A DNA stretch of 45,340 bases. Origin: an uncultured Lachnospiraceae bacterium. Its GTDB lineage: Bacteria; Bacillota; Clostridia; Lachnospirales; Lachnospiraceae. The notes beneath the pieces are model-generated. The model did not search any database. It had not been told where the DNA came from and saw only the letters and a program-made list of their open reading frames with translations. The stretch spans positions 1 through 45,340 of the forward strand of contig CADCIK010000008.1 in assembly GCA_902801415.1 (NCBI GenBank), given 5' to 3'. Positions 22,899-34,355 of the stretch are shown here, in pieces; within the stretch, counting starts at the first letter, position 1; each line of letters opens with the position of its first letter. Position numbers and translations under genes: made by a program.

Positions 22899-25382
22899 TT
22901 ACTCTTCCGGTGATTCCGTTTCCTGCTCCTGTCCGTCTACATCATTGCCGCGCACCTTGGCGATCTGTACGACCTTAACGCCTTCGTCCAGGTTCATCAT
23001 CTTGACACCGGATGTGATCCTTCCGATCTTCTTGAAATCACATGCGCGGATCTGAATGATAATGCCGGCTGAGTTGATCATCATGATCTCATGGTCATCG
23101 GTCACAGCCTTGACGCCGATCAGATATCCGGTCTTATCGGTCACATTGTAACACTTTACGCCCTTGCCGCCGCGGTTCTGGACCTTGAACTCAGATAGAT
23201 CTGTTCTCTTGCCCATTCCCAGTTCGGAAGCAAACAGGAGGGAGTCTCCCTGCGTATCGATCTGCATACCGACGATTTCATCGTCAGGATCCAGATTCAT
23301 ACCAATGACGCCCATCGCAGTTCTTCCAAGAGATCTTACATCTTTCTCCCGGAATCGGATGCACATGCCCTTCTTAGTGACAAGGAAAATATCATTTTCA
23401 GAAGTGGTCTGCTTGACTTCGATCAGCTCATCATCTTCTCTGAGATTGATCGCAATGATACCGCTTCTGCGGATATTGGAATATTCCGTGATCGCAGTCT
23501 TCTTGATGATTCCTTTCTTCGTCACCATGAAGAGATTGGCCTCTTCATCATAGTGAAGAATCGGTATGATCGCGGTGACCTTCTCTCCCGGATTCAATTC
23601 CAGAAGATTGATGATCGCCGTACCTCTCGCAGTGCGGCTGGCCTCCGGAATCTTATAAGCCTTCATGCTGTACACACGGCCAAGACTCGTGAAGAACATG
23701 ATCATATCATGGGTCCTCGTCATCAGAAGATCTTCGATATAATCATTGTCAATCTTCTGGACGCCCTTAATACCGCGTCCGCCGCGGTTCTGGACCTTGA
23801 AGTTATCCACGGTCATTCTCTTGATATAACCAAGAGAAGTCATCGCGATGACCGTATTGACATTGGGAATCAGGTCCTCCGTAGCTATTTCGGCAAAATT
23901 CTGATCGATCTTGCTTCTTCTGTCGTCGCCGAACTTCTCAGCTATGACACTGATCTCATCCTTGATGACAAGAAGAAGTTTGTTGTGATCCGCAAGAATC
24001 GCTTTAAGTTCGGCGATCCTGGCAAGAAGTTCCTGATGCTCCTTCTCCAGCTTCTCTCTTTCCAGACCTGTCAGAGCGCGCAGACGCATGTCTACGATTG
24101 CCTGGGCCTGAACGTCGTCGAGACCAAACCGCTCTGTCAGCCTGTTCTTGGCTTCCTGTACATTGGCGCTCTCGCGGATGATCTTTACGACTTCGTCGAT
24201 ATTATCGAGAGCGATCAATAATCCCTGTAAGATGTGATCTCTCTCTTCAGCCTTGTTCAGGTCATACTGTGTCCTTCTGGTCACGACATCTTCCTGATGA
24301 CGCAGATAGTGCATCAGCATATCTTTGATGTTCATGACCTTGGGCTGGTTATTCACCAGAGCAAGCATCGTGATACCGAAGGTATCCTGGAGCTGCGTAT
24401 GCTTGAAGAGCTGATTCAATACGATATTGGCGTTCGCATCGTGTCTCAGCTCAATGACCACTCTCATTCCTTCGCGGTCCGATTCATCGCGCAGATCGGT
24501 GATCCCCTCGATTTTCTTGTTTTTGACCAGTTCCGCGATCTTCTTGATCAGATTGGCCTTATTGACAAGATAGGGAAGTTCAGTGACTACAATGCGGCTC
24601 TTTCCGTTGTTCATGGGCTCGATATTCGTGACAGCTCTGGTCACTACCTTGCCTCTGCCGGTCCTGTAAGCTTCTGTAGCGCCTGCTGTTCCCATGATGA
24701 TACCGCCTGTAGGAAAATCAGGCGCTTTTACAATGGGAAGAAGCTCGTCGATCTCCGTATCCCTGTCTTCTTCAACACGGTTGTCGATGATCTTTACGAC
24801 TGCTGCCACCACTTCCCTGAGATTGTGAGGAGGAATATTGGTGGCCATACCTACCGCGATACCGGTCGTTCCGTTTACAAGAAGATTGGGAAAACGGCTG
24901 GGAAGCACAGCGGGCTCTTTCTCTGTCTCATCAAAGTTGGGAACGAAGTCCACTGTATTCTTGCCGATCTCTGCCAGCATCTCCATGGAGATCTTTGTCA
25001 GTCTTGCCTCGGTATAACGCATAGCAGCAGCGCCGTCTCCGTCCACGGAACCGAAGTTTCCGTGACCGTCTACAAGCGTATAACGCATAGACCAGGGCTG
25101 CGCCATATTAACGAGGGATCCGTAGATCGAGCTGTCGCCGTGGGGGTGATATTTACCCATGGTATCGCCGACGATACGGGCACATTTTCTGTGCGGTTTG
25201 TCGGGACCGTTATTCAGCTCGCTCATCGCGTAGAGGATCCTTCTCTGTACCGGCTTGAGACCGTCTCTCACATCCGGAAGCGCTCTGGACGCAATGACGC
25301 TCATCGCGTAGTCGATATAAGAAGTTTCCATTGTCTTTTGCAGATCGACTTCTTGTACTCTGTCAAAAATAGTTTCTTCCAT
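22899..25382 (-). CDS. gyrA: DNA gyrase subunit A
   Basis: This 827-residue subunit cleaves and rejoins DNA during negative supercoiling. The catalytic Tyr123 lies in [10 protein letters not shown]. The GyrA-specific IGGK-type box is seen as [10 protein letters not shown] in the beta-pinwheel DNA-wrapping domain (about 510-810), which has several QNRGGRG/QNRGGKG repeats. The end is acidic ([11 protein letters not shown]). The quinolone pocket reads [10 protein letters not shown] (81-90): Ser84 is kept, but the usual Asp/Glu (E. coli position 87) is Gly88. It follows gyrB by 60 nt and is closed by the terminator at 22833. Confidence 0.98.
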   Translation of the reverse strand: MEETIFDRVQEVDLQKTMETSYIDYAMSVIASRALPDVRDGLKPVQRRILYAMSELNNGPDKPHRKCARIVGDTMGKYHPHGDSSIYGSLVNMAQPWSMRYTLVDGHGNFGSVDGDGAAAMRYTEARLTKISMEMLAEIGKNTVDFVPNFDETEKEPAVLPSRFPNLLVNGTTGIAVGMATNIPPHNLREVVAAVVKIIDNRVEEDRDTEIDELLPIVKAPDFPTGGIIMGTAGATEAYRTGRGKVVTRAVTNIEPMNNGKSRIVVTELPYLVNKANLIKKIAELVKNKKIEGITDLRDESDREGMRVVIELRHDANANIVLNQLFKHTQLQDTFGITMLALVNNQPKVMNIKDMLMHYLRHQEDVVTRRTQYDLNKAEERDHILQGLLIALDNIDEVVKIIRESANVQEAKNRLTERFGLDDVQAQAIVDMRLRALTGLEREKLEKEHQELLARIAELKAILADHNKLLLVIKDEISVIAEKFGDDRRSKIDQNFAEIATEDLIPNVNTVIAMTSLGYIKRMTVDNFKVQNRGGRGIKGVQKIDNDYIEDLLMTRTHDMIMFFTSLGRVYSMKAYKIPEASRTARGTAIINLLELNPGEKVTAIIPILHYDEEANLFMVTKKGIIKKTAITEYSNIRRSGIIAINLREDDELIEVKQTTSENDIFLVTKKGMCIRFREKDVRSLGRTAMGVIGMNLDPDDEIVGMQIDTQGDSLLFASELGMGKRTDLSEFKVQNRGGKGVKCYNVTDKTGYLIGVKAVTDDHEIMMINSAGIIIQIRACDFKKIGRITSGVKMMNLDEGVKVVQIAKVRGNDVDGQEQETESPEE

Positions 25383-25442
25383 GTCGGGCCTTTCTTACAA
25401 TCTGCCGTTAAATGATCGATTCAAAATGCTATATACCAACTA

Positions 25443-28521
<3,079 letters not shown>

Positions 28522-28530
28522 ATAAGCGTA

Positions 28531-28743
28531 TTACTCCGATGCCCGAACTGTGAAGGTATTGCCCTCGACGGAGACTGTGTCTCCGTCTCTGAGCTTCTTC
28601 CCGCGTCTGGTCTCTGTCTCTCCGTTGACCAGTACCACTCCGTCTTCGATCAGGATCTTGGCTTCGATCCCCGAAGAAGCGATACCCGCAAGCTTTAAAG
28701 CTTGTCCGAGTTTGATAAATTCATCTCTGATCTCAAGTTCCAT
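28531..28743 (-). CDS. rlbA: S4-domain RNA-binding protein RlbA (YaaA)
   Basis: This 70-residue protein is almost entirely an S4 RNA-binding domain (IKLGQALKLAGIASSGIEAKILIEDGVVLVNG). It occupies the conserved slot between dnaN and recF where Bacillus has yaaA/rlbA, which is linked to ribosome large-subunit assembly. It starts 15 nt after dnaN ends and stops 9 nt before recF. There is nothing unusual in size or sequence. Confidence 0.93.
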   Translation of the reverse strand: MELEIRDEFIKLGQALKLAGIASSGIEAKILIEDGVVLVNGETETRRGKKLRDGDTVSVEGNTFTVRASE

Positions 28744-28758
28744 TTTTCTGATATCCTT

Positions 28759-29865
28759 TTAATCGATCGTGATAAAGTTTACGGGAAGGATCAGATAGCA
28801 GTATGTCTCTTCCACGTCTCTGATAAAGCAGGGAGCCTTGGGGCTCACAAGATAGAGTGTGATCTCTTCGCTGTCGATAGCCCTGAGCGCGTCGATGAGG
28901 AACTTGGGATTGAAACCGATATTCATATCATCGCCGTCTTTGCTGATCTCAATGATCTCGTCCATGCTTCCGAGCGTCGTATTGATCTTGAGCTCCATGC
29001 TGTCTTCACCGATCATGATGATCACAGGCTTCTTATCCTCTTCCTTGACAAGAAGGGTCGCTCTGTCGATACAGCTCAGGAACTCTTTTCTCTGCACAGT
29101 AACTCTTGTCTGGTAACTGCTGGAGAGCATCTTGTCGATCCGGTAATACTCTCCCTCGATCAGACGGGAGACAACGATCGTATCATCAAACTCGAAGAGG
29201 GCATGCTTATCAGTAAAATAAATGCTTACAAACTTGTCCGTATCTCCGGAGAGGATCTTACTGATCTCATTGAGTGTCTTTCCGGGAACGATGACCTTTC
29301 TGTCCTCATAAGAGTTGTTCAGCTCTACATTGCGGATCGCGATGCGGTGTCCGTCGAGAGCTACCATTCTGAGCCTGTTGTCTCTGATCTCAAGGAGCTC
29401 ACCGGTCATCATACCGCTGCTCTCATTACCGGAAATAGAGAAGATCGTCCTGCTGATCAGGTCTCTGAGTGTGAACTGGGAAACCTTTACTTCATTCTTC
29501 TTCTCAATCTCGGGAAGATAGGAGAAATCTGTTCCGTCCTTGCCGAGAATTGTGAACTTTGCTTTCTGGCAGGTGATCGTGATCTTTTCCCCTTCTGTAA
29601 AGATAATAACGTCGTCATCGGGAAGCTTTCTGACAATACTGGAGAAGATCTGCGCATCAACTGCAATGATGCCTCTTGAGAGGATCAGTCCGGGAACGAC
29701 TGTCTCGATTCCCATTTCCATGTCATTGGCGATCAGCCTGATATTGTTTGCCGAAGCATCGATCAGGATACACTCGAGGATCGACATTGTGGTCTTGCTG
29801 GGTACTGCCTTGGATACGATCTGTATTCCCTGTGAAAGATAAGATTTAGCAATTCTCAATTCCAT
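28759..29865 (-). CDS. dnaN: DNA polymerase III beta subunit (sliding clamp)
   Basis: This 368-residue protein forms the ring-shaped processivity clamp. The three-domain clamp fold is supported by MELRIAKSYLSQGIQIVSKAV, DGHRIAIR in domain 2 and the C-terminal YLILPVNFITID, which ends with the usual hydrophobic clamp-binding pocket region. It has its own promoter (29991-30019) with a DnaA box beside the transcription start. The small gene rlbA follows closely. Confidence 0.98.
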   Translation of the reverse strand: MELRIAKSYLSQGIQIVSKAVPSKTTMSILECILIDASANNIRLIANDMEMGIETVVPGLILSRGIIAVDAQIFSSIVRKLPDDDVIIFTEGEKITITCQKAKFTILGKDGTDFSYLPEIEKKNEVKVSQFTLRDLISRTIFSISGNESSGMMTGELLEIRDNRLRMVALDGHRIAIRNVELNNSYEDRKVIVPGKTLNEISKILSGDTDKFVSIYFTDKHALFEFDDTIVVSRLIEGEYYRIDKMLSSSYQTRVTVQRKEFLSCIDRATLLVKEEDKKPVIIMIGEDSMELKINTTLGSMDEIIEISKDGDDMNIGFNPKFLIDALRAIDSEEITLYLVSPKAPCFIRDVEETYCYLILPVNFITID

Positions 29866-30198
29866 ATAAATTATGTTCCCTTCCGCATTTGGTAAGTGGT
29901 TTTTCCTGTGAGCCCTCTCCCGCAGGATAGATAAGATAATATCGTAATCTTAGTATATAGGGCATGTGAAAATGTGGATAACCACTCTTAATTATAGTAT
30001 TTTCAGCCTTAAATTACAATGAAACGGTGTGGAAATGACTGCGATTTTGATGTGTAAAATCGATTTTCTGTCCACACGCCAAAACAGGAGTATGTGGGAT
30101 GCTTCAACCCGCCTTAAAACGGAAAATTGGGGCTATCCACACTGGTTCTGAATAATCCGCAGACAGTCCATGAATATTCCACAGACTTATCCACATTA
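29866..30198. promoter_or_regulatory. dnaA-dnaN intergenic region with DnaA boxes
   Basis: This 333-nt gap carries perfect 9-mer DnaA boxes at 29973-29981 (TGTGGATAA) and 30187-30195 (TTATCCACA), plus a one-mismatch box at 30133-30141 (CTATCCACA). The dnaN promoter lies at 29991-30019. The layout matches the second box cluster of bipartite origins in Bacillus. No gene is seen. Confidence 0.75.
29991..30019 (-). promoter_or_regulatory. Sigma-A promoter of dnaN
   Basis: On the minus strand TTGTAA (30019-30014) and TATAAT (29996-29991) are separated by 17 nt. A perfect DnaA box (29981-29973) lies just downstream of the predicted start, so DnaA could influence dnaN expression. Confidence 0.75.
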
Positions 30199-31566
30199 TC
30201 AGGCTTTGATATTGAGCTTCTTGAGGATCACCTCAATATTGCCCCTGAGTTCGTCATTATCAGGGAGATCATTCTTGATCTTATTGGCGCCGTGCATGAT
30301 CGTGGAGTGATCTTTTTTGCCGAGCATCTTGGCGATCGCGTCATAAGTGATGTCTGTGTAGTTTTTGCACAGATACATAATGATCTGCCTGGGGACAACG
30401 ATCTCACTGTCTTTCTTCTGGGATACGACAGCAGCAGCCTTGACGCCGTAGTGATCGCAGACAACGCTCATGATCCTCTCGGGAGTGACGACGTCGTTCT
30501 TATCCGGATAGATCATATCCTTGAGCGCGTCCTTAGCGTTTTCAATCGTGATCTCCACGTTGTTGAGCTTTGAATACGCGTTGATCTTCTTGATGGCTCC
30601 CTCAAGTTCTCTGATATTGGACTTAATATTAGTAGCAATATATTCAAGTACCTGGTCGTCGACGCTGAAATAGGAGTTCTCCACATTCTTTCTGAGGATG
30701 GCCATACGGGTCTCGTAACTCGGAGGCTGAATATCAGCGATCAGTCCCCATTCAAACCGGGAACGGAACCTTTCGTCCAGGGTCTCCATCTCCTTGGGAG
30801 GACGATCCGAGGAAAGAACGATCTGTTTACCTGCCTGATGGAGCTCATTAAAGGTGTGGAAGAATTCCTCCTGTGTGGATTCCTTACCTATAATAAACTG
30901 GATATCATCGATCAGAAGAACGTCTACGGTCCTGTACTTGTCGCGAAGCCTTGCCATGGAAGAGGAGTTACCGCTTCGGATGGATTCGATCACTTCATTT
31001 GTGAACTGTTCCGAAGTGACATAGAGAACTCTCATGTTAGGATTCTGTTCCAGGATGAAATGTCCGATGGAATGCATCAGGTGCGTCTTTCCGAGTCCGG
31101 CTCCTCCGTACAGGAACAGGGGATTGTAGGTGTTGCCCGGAGATTCGGATACGGCAAGACACGCGGAATGCGCAAACATATTGTTGCTTCCGACAATAAA
31201 AGTATCGAATCGGTATTTGGGATGAAGATGAGCGTCCTCGATCTTAGCCCTGAAAGAAGGCTTCACCGGGTCCGGCTCATTGGCAGCAGGGCCTTCCTCT
31301 TCTTTGTCTAGAATGAACTTCACATCATACTCTTCCCCAAGAAGTTCTGAGATCGTGACCCTGAAGAAATCACTGTAGTTCTTGGAAATATAAGTGAGTT
31401 TGAACTGATTGTCAGAAGGGATCCTGATCGTGACCAGGTGATCGCTTATGGAAGCAATTTCAAGATCCTCGATCCATGTCTTATAGGAAATATTGCTGAG
31501 TTCGTAGGCGTCACGGATGTGTTCCTTAATATTTTGCCAGCTCTGTTTGATTATCTCGTTGTTCAT
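30199..31566 (-). CDS. dnaA: Chromosomal replication initiator DnaA
   Basis: This 455-residue AAA+ initiator has domain I (about 1-80), a short linker, Walker A GGAGLGKTHLMHS, Walker B LLIDDIQFI and sensor motifs including LSSDRPPKEM and FEWGLIADIQPP. Domain IV carries the DnaA signature KKDHSTIMHGANKI, which binds the 9-mer box. It ends in a conserved position against the DnaA-box intergenic region. The start MNNEIIKQSWQ has a weak GGTAAGAG Shine-Dalgarno. A promoter lies about 190 nt upstream, inside the oriC region. Confidence 0.98.
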   Translation of the reverse strand: MNNEIIKQSWQNIKEHIRDAYELSNISYKTWIEDLEIASISDHLVTIRIPSDNQFKLTYISKNYSDFFRVTISELLGEEYDVKFILDKEEEGPAANEPDPVKPSFRAKIEDAHLHPKYRFDTFIVGSNNMFAHSACLAVSESPGNTYNPLFLYGGAGLGKTHLMHSIGHFILEQNPNMRVLYVTSEQFTNEVIESIRSGNSSSMARLRDKYRTVDVLLIDDIQFIIGKESTQEEFFHTFNELHQAGKQIVLSSDRPPKEMETLDERFRSRFEWGLIADIQPPSYETRMAILRKNVENSYFSVDDQVLEYIATNIKSNIRELEGAIKKINAYSKLNNVEITIENAKDALKDMIYPDKNDVVTPERIMSVVCDHYGVKAAAVVSQKKDSEIVVPRQIIMYLCKNYTDITYDAIAKMLGKKDHSTIMHGANKIKNDLPDNDELRGNIEVILKKLNIKA

Positions 31567-31664
31567 TCTCTTACCACCACTTCATTATTCTTATTCATGT
31601 ACCGGAGCGTTTTTCTTCCTGCCGTATTTGGATGAGCATTATTAATAAGAAGAAACTCCTTCCG

Positions 31665-31687
31665 GGACAGGAGGCTCGGACCTGTCC
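31665..31687 (-). other. Hairpin in the dnaA 5' leader
   Basis: A perfect 7-bp stem joins GGACAGG (31665-31671) with CCTGTCC (31681-31687), with a 9-nt loop. It lies between the predicted dnaA promoter and the start codon. No T-run follows it on the minus strand. Confidence 0.45.
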
Positions 31688-31710
31688 TCTGCGATCTGTA
31701 AAGGCAGGAT

Positions 31711-31724
31711 CTGAACCGGTTCAG
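31711..31724. promoter_or_regulatory. Perfect 14-bp palindrome in the dnaA leader
   Basis: CTGAACCGGTTCAG is fully self-complementary and sits about 30-45 nt downstream of the dnaA -10 box. With no loop it is more likely a dyad for a dimeric DNA-binding protein than an RNA hairpin. Its half-site GAAC differs from the DnaA box. Confidence 0.5.
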
Positions 31725-31753
31725 CGATAAACCCCCATCATGAGTTAATGGTT

Positions 31754-31782
31754 ATTTTAATATAAATGTAAATATTGTTCAA
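31754..31782 (-). promoter_or_regulatory. Sigma-A promoter of dnaA
   Basis: On the minus strand TTGAAC (31782-31777) and TAAAAT (31759-31754) are separated by 17 nt. It lies in the AT-rich part next to the DnaA-box cluster, as expected for an autoregulated dnaA gene. Confidence 0.6.
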
Positions 31783-31799
31783 ATTTGTCATTTTAAAGA

Positions 31800-32040
31800 A
31801 AAATGTTGATAAGATTGTGGATAACATATTTTTTAATAAATATTCCACCTTATAAAATCACCTGAAAAGTGTGAAAAAAAGCCCGTTTTTAGCATATTTG
31901 TGGATAAAAAACACTCAAAAAAGGGGGTTATCCACAACATTTCCACAAAATGTGGATATATGGATAGTAACAATGTGGAAATGTGGATAAGTAGGAATGC
32001 CCCCATATCTTGTTAAAAAAAATTTTTAAAATCAATATCT
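31800..32040. other. oriC: oriC: DnaA-box cluster and AT-rich unwinding tract
   Basis: Perfect DnaA boxes stand at 31816-31824, 31899-31907 and 31982-31990 (TGTGGATAA), and in reverse at 31928-31936 (TTATCCACA). Near matches lie at 31804-31812 and 31951-31959. AT-rich tracts flank the cluster: 31751-31803 on the dnaA side, and 32010-32040 (a run of As then Ts) on the rpmH side. With the dnaA and rpmH neighbours and the box cluster at dnaA-dnaN, this matches the bipartite Firmicutes origin. Coding strands switch here. The stretch 31567-32261 holds no gene. Confidence 0.9.
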
Positions 32041-32087
32041 AGAAGTCCCAAAAAGCTGATAAATAAAGGCTTTTCAAGAAGTTTTGC

Positions 32088-32116
32088 TTGACCTGAAAGG
32101 GCAAAATCTATATAAT
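32088..32116 (+). promoter_or_regulatory. Sigma-A promoter of rpmH
   Basis: TTGACC (32088-32093) and TATAAT (32111-32116) are separated by 17 nt, close to consensus. The leader before the L34 start is about 140 nt. It contains the small stem GCTGTT/AACAGC shortly after the start site and could be structured. Confidence 0.85.
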
Positions 32117-32261
32117 TAGAATGCTGTTTACCACACAGAACAGCCGATGGCCCGCAGGAGGAACTTCCTGTAAAGATTTCTCTTTATAGGGCGGCGCGTA
32201 GGACGCACATCGAAACAATTTGAACGCGAAGGAAACAACTTGGTTAAGGAGGATACCATAC

Positions 32262-32396
32262 ATGAAAATGACATATCAGCCCAAGAAGAGACAGCGCTCT
32301 AAGGTTCATGGATTCAGATCCAGAATGAGCACACCCGGCGGAAGAAAGGTTCTTGCAGCCAGAAGAGCTAAGGGTAGAAAGAAATTGACCGTTTGA
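32262..32396 (+). CDS. rpmH: Ribosomal protein L34
   Basis: This 44-residue basic protein starts [18 protein letters not shown] and ends [11 protein letters not shown], the standard L34 pattern. It binds 23S rRNA in the large subunit. TAAGGAGG lies upstream of the ATG at 32262. It was too small for a long-ORF view but is clear by position, as the first gene right of oriC, and by sequence. rnpA follows after a 10-bp hairpin. Confidence 0.97.
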   Translation: MKMTYQPKKRQRSKVHGFRSRMSTPGGRKVLAARRAKGRKKLTV

Positions 32397-32406
32397 CAGA
32401 CAACTT

Positions 32407-32433
32407 GAAAGCCGCAGCAATGTGGCTTTCTTT
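32407..32433 (+). terminator. Intergenic hairpin between rpmH and rnpA (attenuator-like)
   Basis: A stem GAAAGCCGCA (32407-32416), loop GCAA, TGTGGCTTTC (32421-32430) has 10 bp including one G-U pair, and is followed by TTTG. It can partly terminate so that L34 is made in excess over the RNase P protein. Confidence 0.65.
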
Positions 32434-32456
32434 GTTATGTTTAGGGTAAAGTGAGA

Positions 32457-32807
32457 ATGGAATCTCTGAAGAAAAACGAAGATTTCAGTAAATGCTATCG
32501 CACCGGTAGATCTTATGTGAACCGTGACCTTGTCCTGTATGTGTGTGGCAATGATCTTAATAGGAACAGGGTTGGGATCTCGGTCAGTAAGAAGGTGGGA
32601 AACAGCGTCGTCAGACACAGGATCACAAGATTGATCCGGGAAAGTTATCGACTGCACGAGCAGATGTTCAATAGTGGTTTGGACATGGTAGTCGTGGCGC
32701 GGACCAGGGCTAAGGATGCCGACTATTACAGGATAGAGGGCGCGCTTCTGCATTTGGCGGGAAAGGCTGGAATCTATGATCAAAAATCTAATGATATGGA
32801 TGATTAA
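32457..32807 (+). CDS. rnpA: Ribonuclease P protein component
   Basis: This roughly 116-residue protein pairs with the RNase P RNA to mature tRNA 5' ends. It has MESLKKNEDFSKCYRTGRSY at the N-terminus and the RNR motif in the form VGNSVVRHRITRLIRESYRL. ATG at 32457 is chosen over the GTG at 32451 because AGGG sits about 10 nt before it and the family starts there. It overlaps yidD by 32 nt. No mutation in the RNR region is seen. Confidence 0.95.
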   Translation: MESLKKNEDFSKCYRTGRSYVNRDLVLYVCGNDLNRNRVGISVSKKVGNSVVRHRITRLIRESYRLHEQMFNSGLDMVVVARTRAKDADYYRIEGALLHLAGKAGIYDQKSNDMDD

Positions 32808-32988
32808 GTTTTACAGAAAGTATCTCTCTCCTTTGAAGAGTACCAAATGTCCGTATATTCCGACATGTTCCGAGTATGGGCTCGAAGCAGTTGAGAAATA
32901 CGGAGCTCTTAAGGGAGGGCTTCTTGCGTTGTGGAGAATACTCAGATGTAATCCGTTTTCTCATGGAGGATATGATCCGGTACCCTGA
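32776..32988 (+). CDS. yidD: Membrane-protein insertion efficiency factor YidD
   Basis: This 70-residue protein has the hallmark KFYRKYLSPLKSTKCPYIPTCSEY and LWRILRCNPFSHGGYDPVP motifs with three conserved Cys residues. It has an amphipathic N-terminal helix and is thought to help YidC-dependent insertion at the inner face of the membrane. It overlaps the 3' end of rnpA by 32 nt in another frame, a common arrangement in Firmicutes. yidC starts 47 nt later. Confidence 0.95.
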   Translation: MIKNLMIWMIKFYRKYLSPLKSTKCPYIPTCSEYGLEAVEKYGALKGGLLALWRILRCNPFSHGGYDPVP

Positions 32989-33035
32989 AGCTGCCTTTAT
33001 CCGGCAGTATTTTGACTAATCCTAAGGAGGATTCA

Positions 33036-34352
33036 ATGTTTCTTACAAAACATAACGGAATGATCATCGGACCTATAGCCATCTTACTGGGAATGTGCAT
33101 GAACGGCATTTTCTATGTGCTCAATCAGATCGGAATTCCCAATATCGGCCTGTCCATCATTATCATGACCATCCTGATCTACATGGCCATGCTGCCGCTT
33201 ACGATCAAGCAGCAGAAGTTTTCCAAGCTGCAGAGAAAGATGCAGCCGGAACTCAACAAGATCAACAAGAAATATGAAAACCGCAAAGATCCCGAATCCA
33301 TGCAGAGACAGCAGGATGAGATCAAAGAGGTTTATGGCAAGTACGGCGTTTCCGCAACAGGCAGCTGCGTGCAGCTGATCATCCAGATGCCGATCCTGCT
33401 CGCTCTGTACCGTGTTTTCTACAATATTCCCGCATATGTTCCGCTGGTCAAGCAGGCGTTCTTCCCTCTTGTAGACAAACTGATCGCAGCTGATTCCGCA
33501 GGAGAATATCTGCAGGCTACAAACGCGGCGAGATATTTCGCAAGGCAGTTTGAAAATGAGAGCTTTGTAAACGGTGTCACAGAATATGTGCAGAATACAT
33601 TTATTGATGTGCTCAATAAGTTCAATGGCACTGATTGGGAAGCACTGATCCAGAAGTTCCCCGATCTGCAGGGTGATATCACAAATACGCTGACCAAGCT
33701 CACAAGATACAACAGTTTCCTCGGACTGAATATGGCCAATTCTCCTTCCTATATGTTCAAGGAAGCGCTTGGCGATAAGACCTATTTGCTGGCAGCAGCA
33801 GCTCTGATCGTCCCGATCCTGGCAGCAGCGACCCAGTATCTGAACGTTGCTCTGATGCCGCAGGCGGCGACACAGGACGGAAACGATCAGATGGCTAACA
33901 CCATGAAGTCTATGAACGTCATGATGCCTCTCATGTCAGCAGTTTTCTGCTGGAGTCTTCCCAACGGTATGGGTCTCTACTGGATCACCGGTGCAGTGAT
34001 CCGCTGCATCCAGCAGGTAGTGATCAACAAGCAGATCGACAAGATGGATATCGACGCTATGGTCGAGAAGAATCTTGAGAAGATGAAAGAGAAAGAAGCC
34101 AAGGAAGGCAAGAAAGACAAGAATCGTGTAAGCAGCAGTACTATGAGCCAGTATTCTTCTATGAACACAAGGAGAATGAGCGACAGATCCAGTACAGCGG
34201 TCAGTGCGGATTCTGAGAAAAAAGCAGAGCAGGCCAGACAGACTAACGGCAAAAAGTATAAGGCAGGCAGTCTTGCCGCGAAAGCGAATATGGTCAGCAG
34301 CTATAACGAGACGGATACCCGGAGCTCTAAGAAGCAGGGCAAGAAAGGATAA
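33036..34352 (+). CDS. yidC: Membrane protein insertase YidC/Oxa1 (SpoIIIJ type)
   Basis: This 438-residue insertase has five hydrophobic segments: about 8-30, 35-55, 108-128 (SCVQLIIQMPILLALYRVF), 248-268 and 285-325. A longer soluble insert of about 110 residues lies between the third and fourth. The C-terminal tail is rich in Lys/Glu/Ser and could bind ribosomes or partner proteins. The usual clostridial YidC is nearer 250-400 residues, so both the insert and the tail look extended. ATG at 33036 with AAGGAGG 5 nt upstream is preferred to the upstream TTG. jag follows by 4 nt. Confidence 0.93.
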   Translation: MFLTKHNGMIIGPIAILLGMCMNGIFYVLNQIGIPNIGLSIIIMTILIYMAMLPLTIKQQKFSKLQRKMQPELNKINKKYENRKDPESMQRQQDEIKEVYGKYGVSATGSCVQLIIQMPILLALYRVFYNIPAYVPLVKQAFFPLVDKLIAADSAGEYLQATNAARYFARQFENESFVNGVTEYVQNTFIDVLNKFNGTDWEALIQKFPDLQGDITNTLTKLTRYNSFLGLNMANSPSYMFKEALGDKTYLLAAAALIVPILAAATQYLNVALMPQAATQDGNDQMANTMKSMNVMMPLMSAVFCWSLPNGMGLYWITGAVIRCIQQVVINKQIDKMDIDAMVEKNLEKMKEKEAKEGKKDKNRVSSSTMSQYSSMNTRRMSDRSSTAVSADSEKKAEQARQTNGKKYKAGSLAAKANMVSSYNETDTRSSKKQGKKG

Positions 34353-34355
34353 AAT

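Noticed and set aside
32993..33015. 5-bp hairpin CTGCC/GGCAG between yidD and yidC
   Set aside because: The stem is too short and lies directly before the yidC Shine-Dalgarno; it would not be an efficient terminator.
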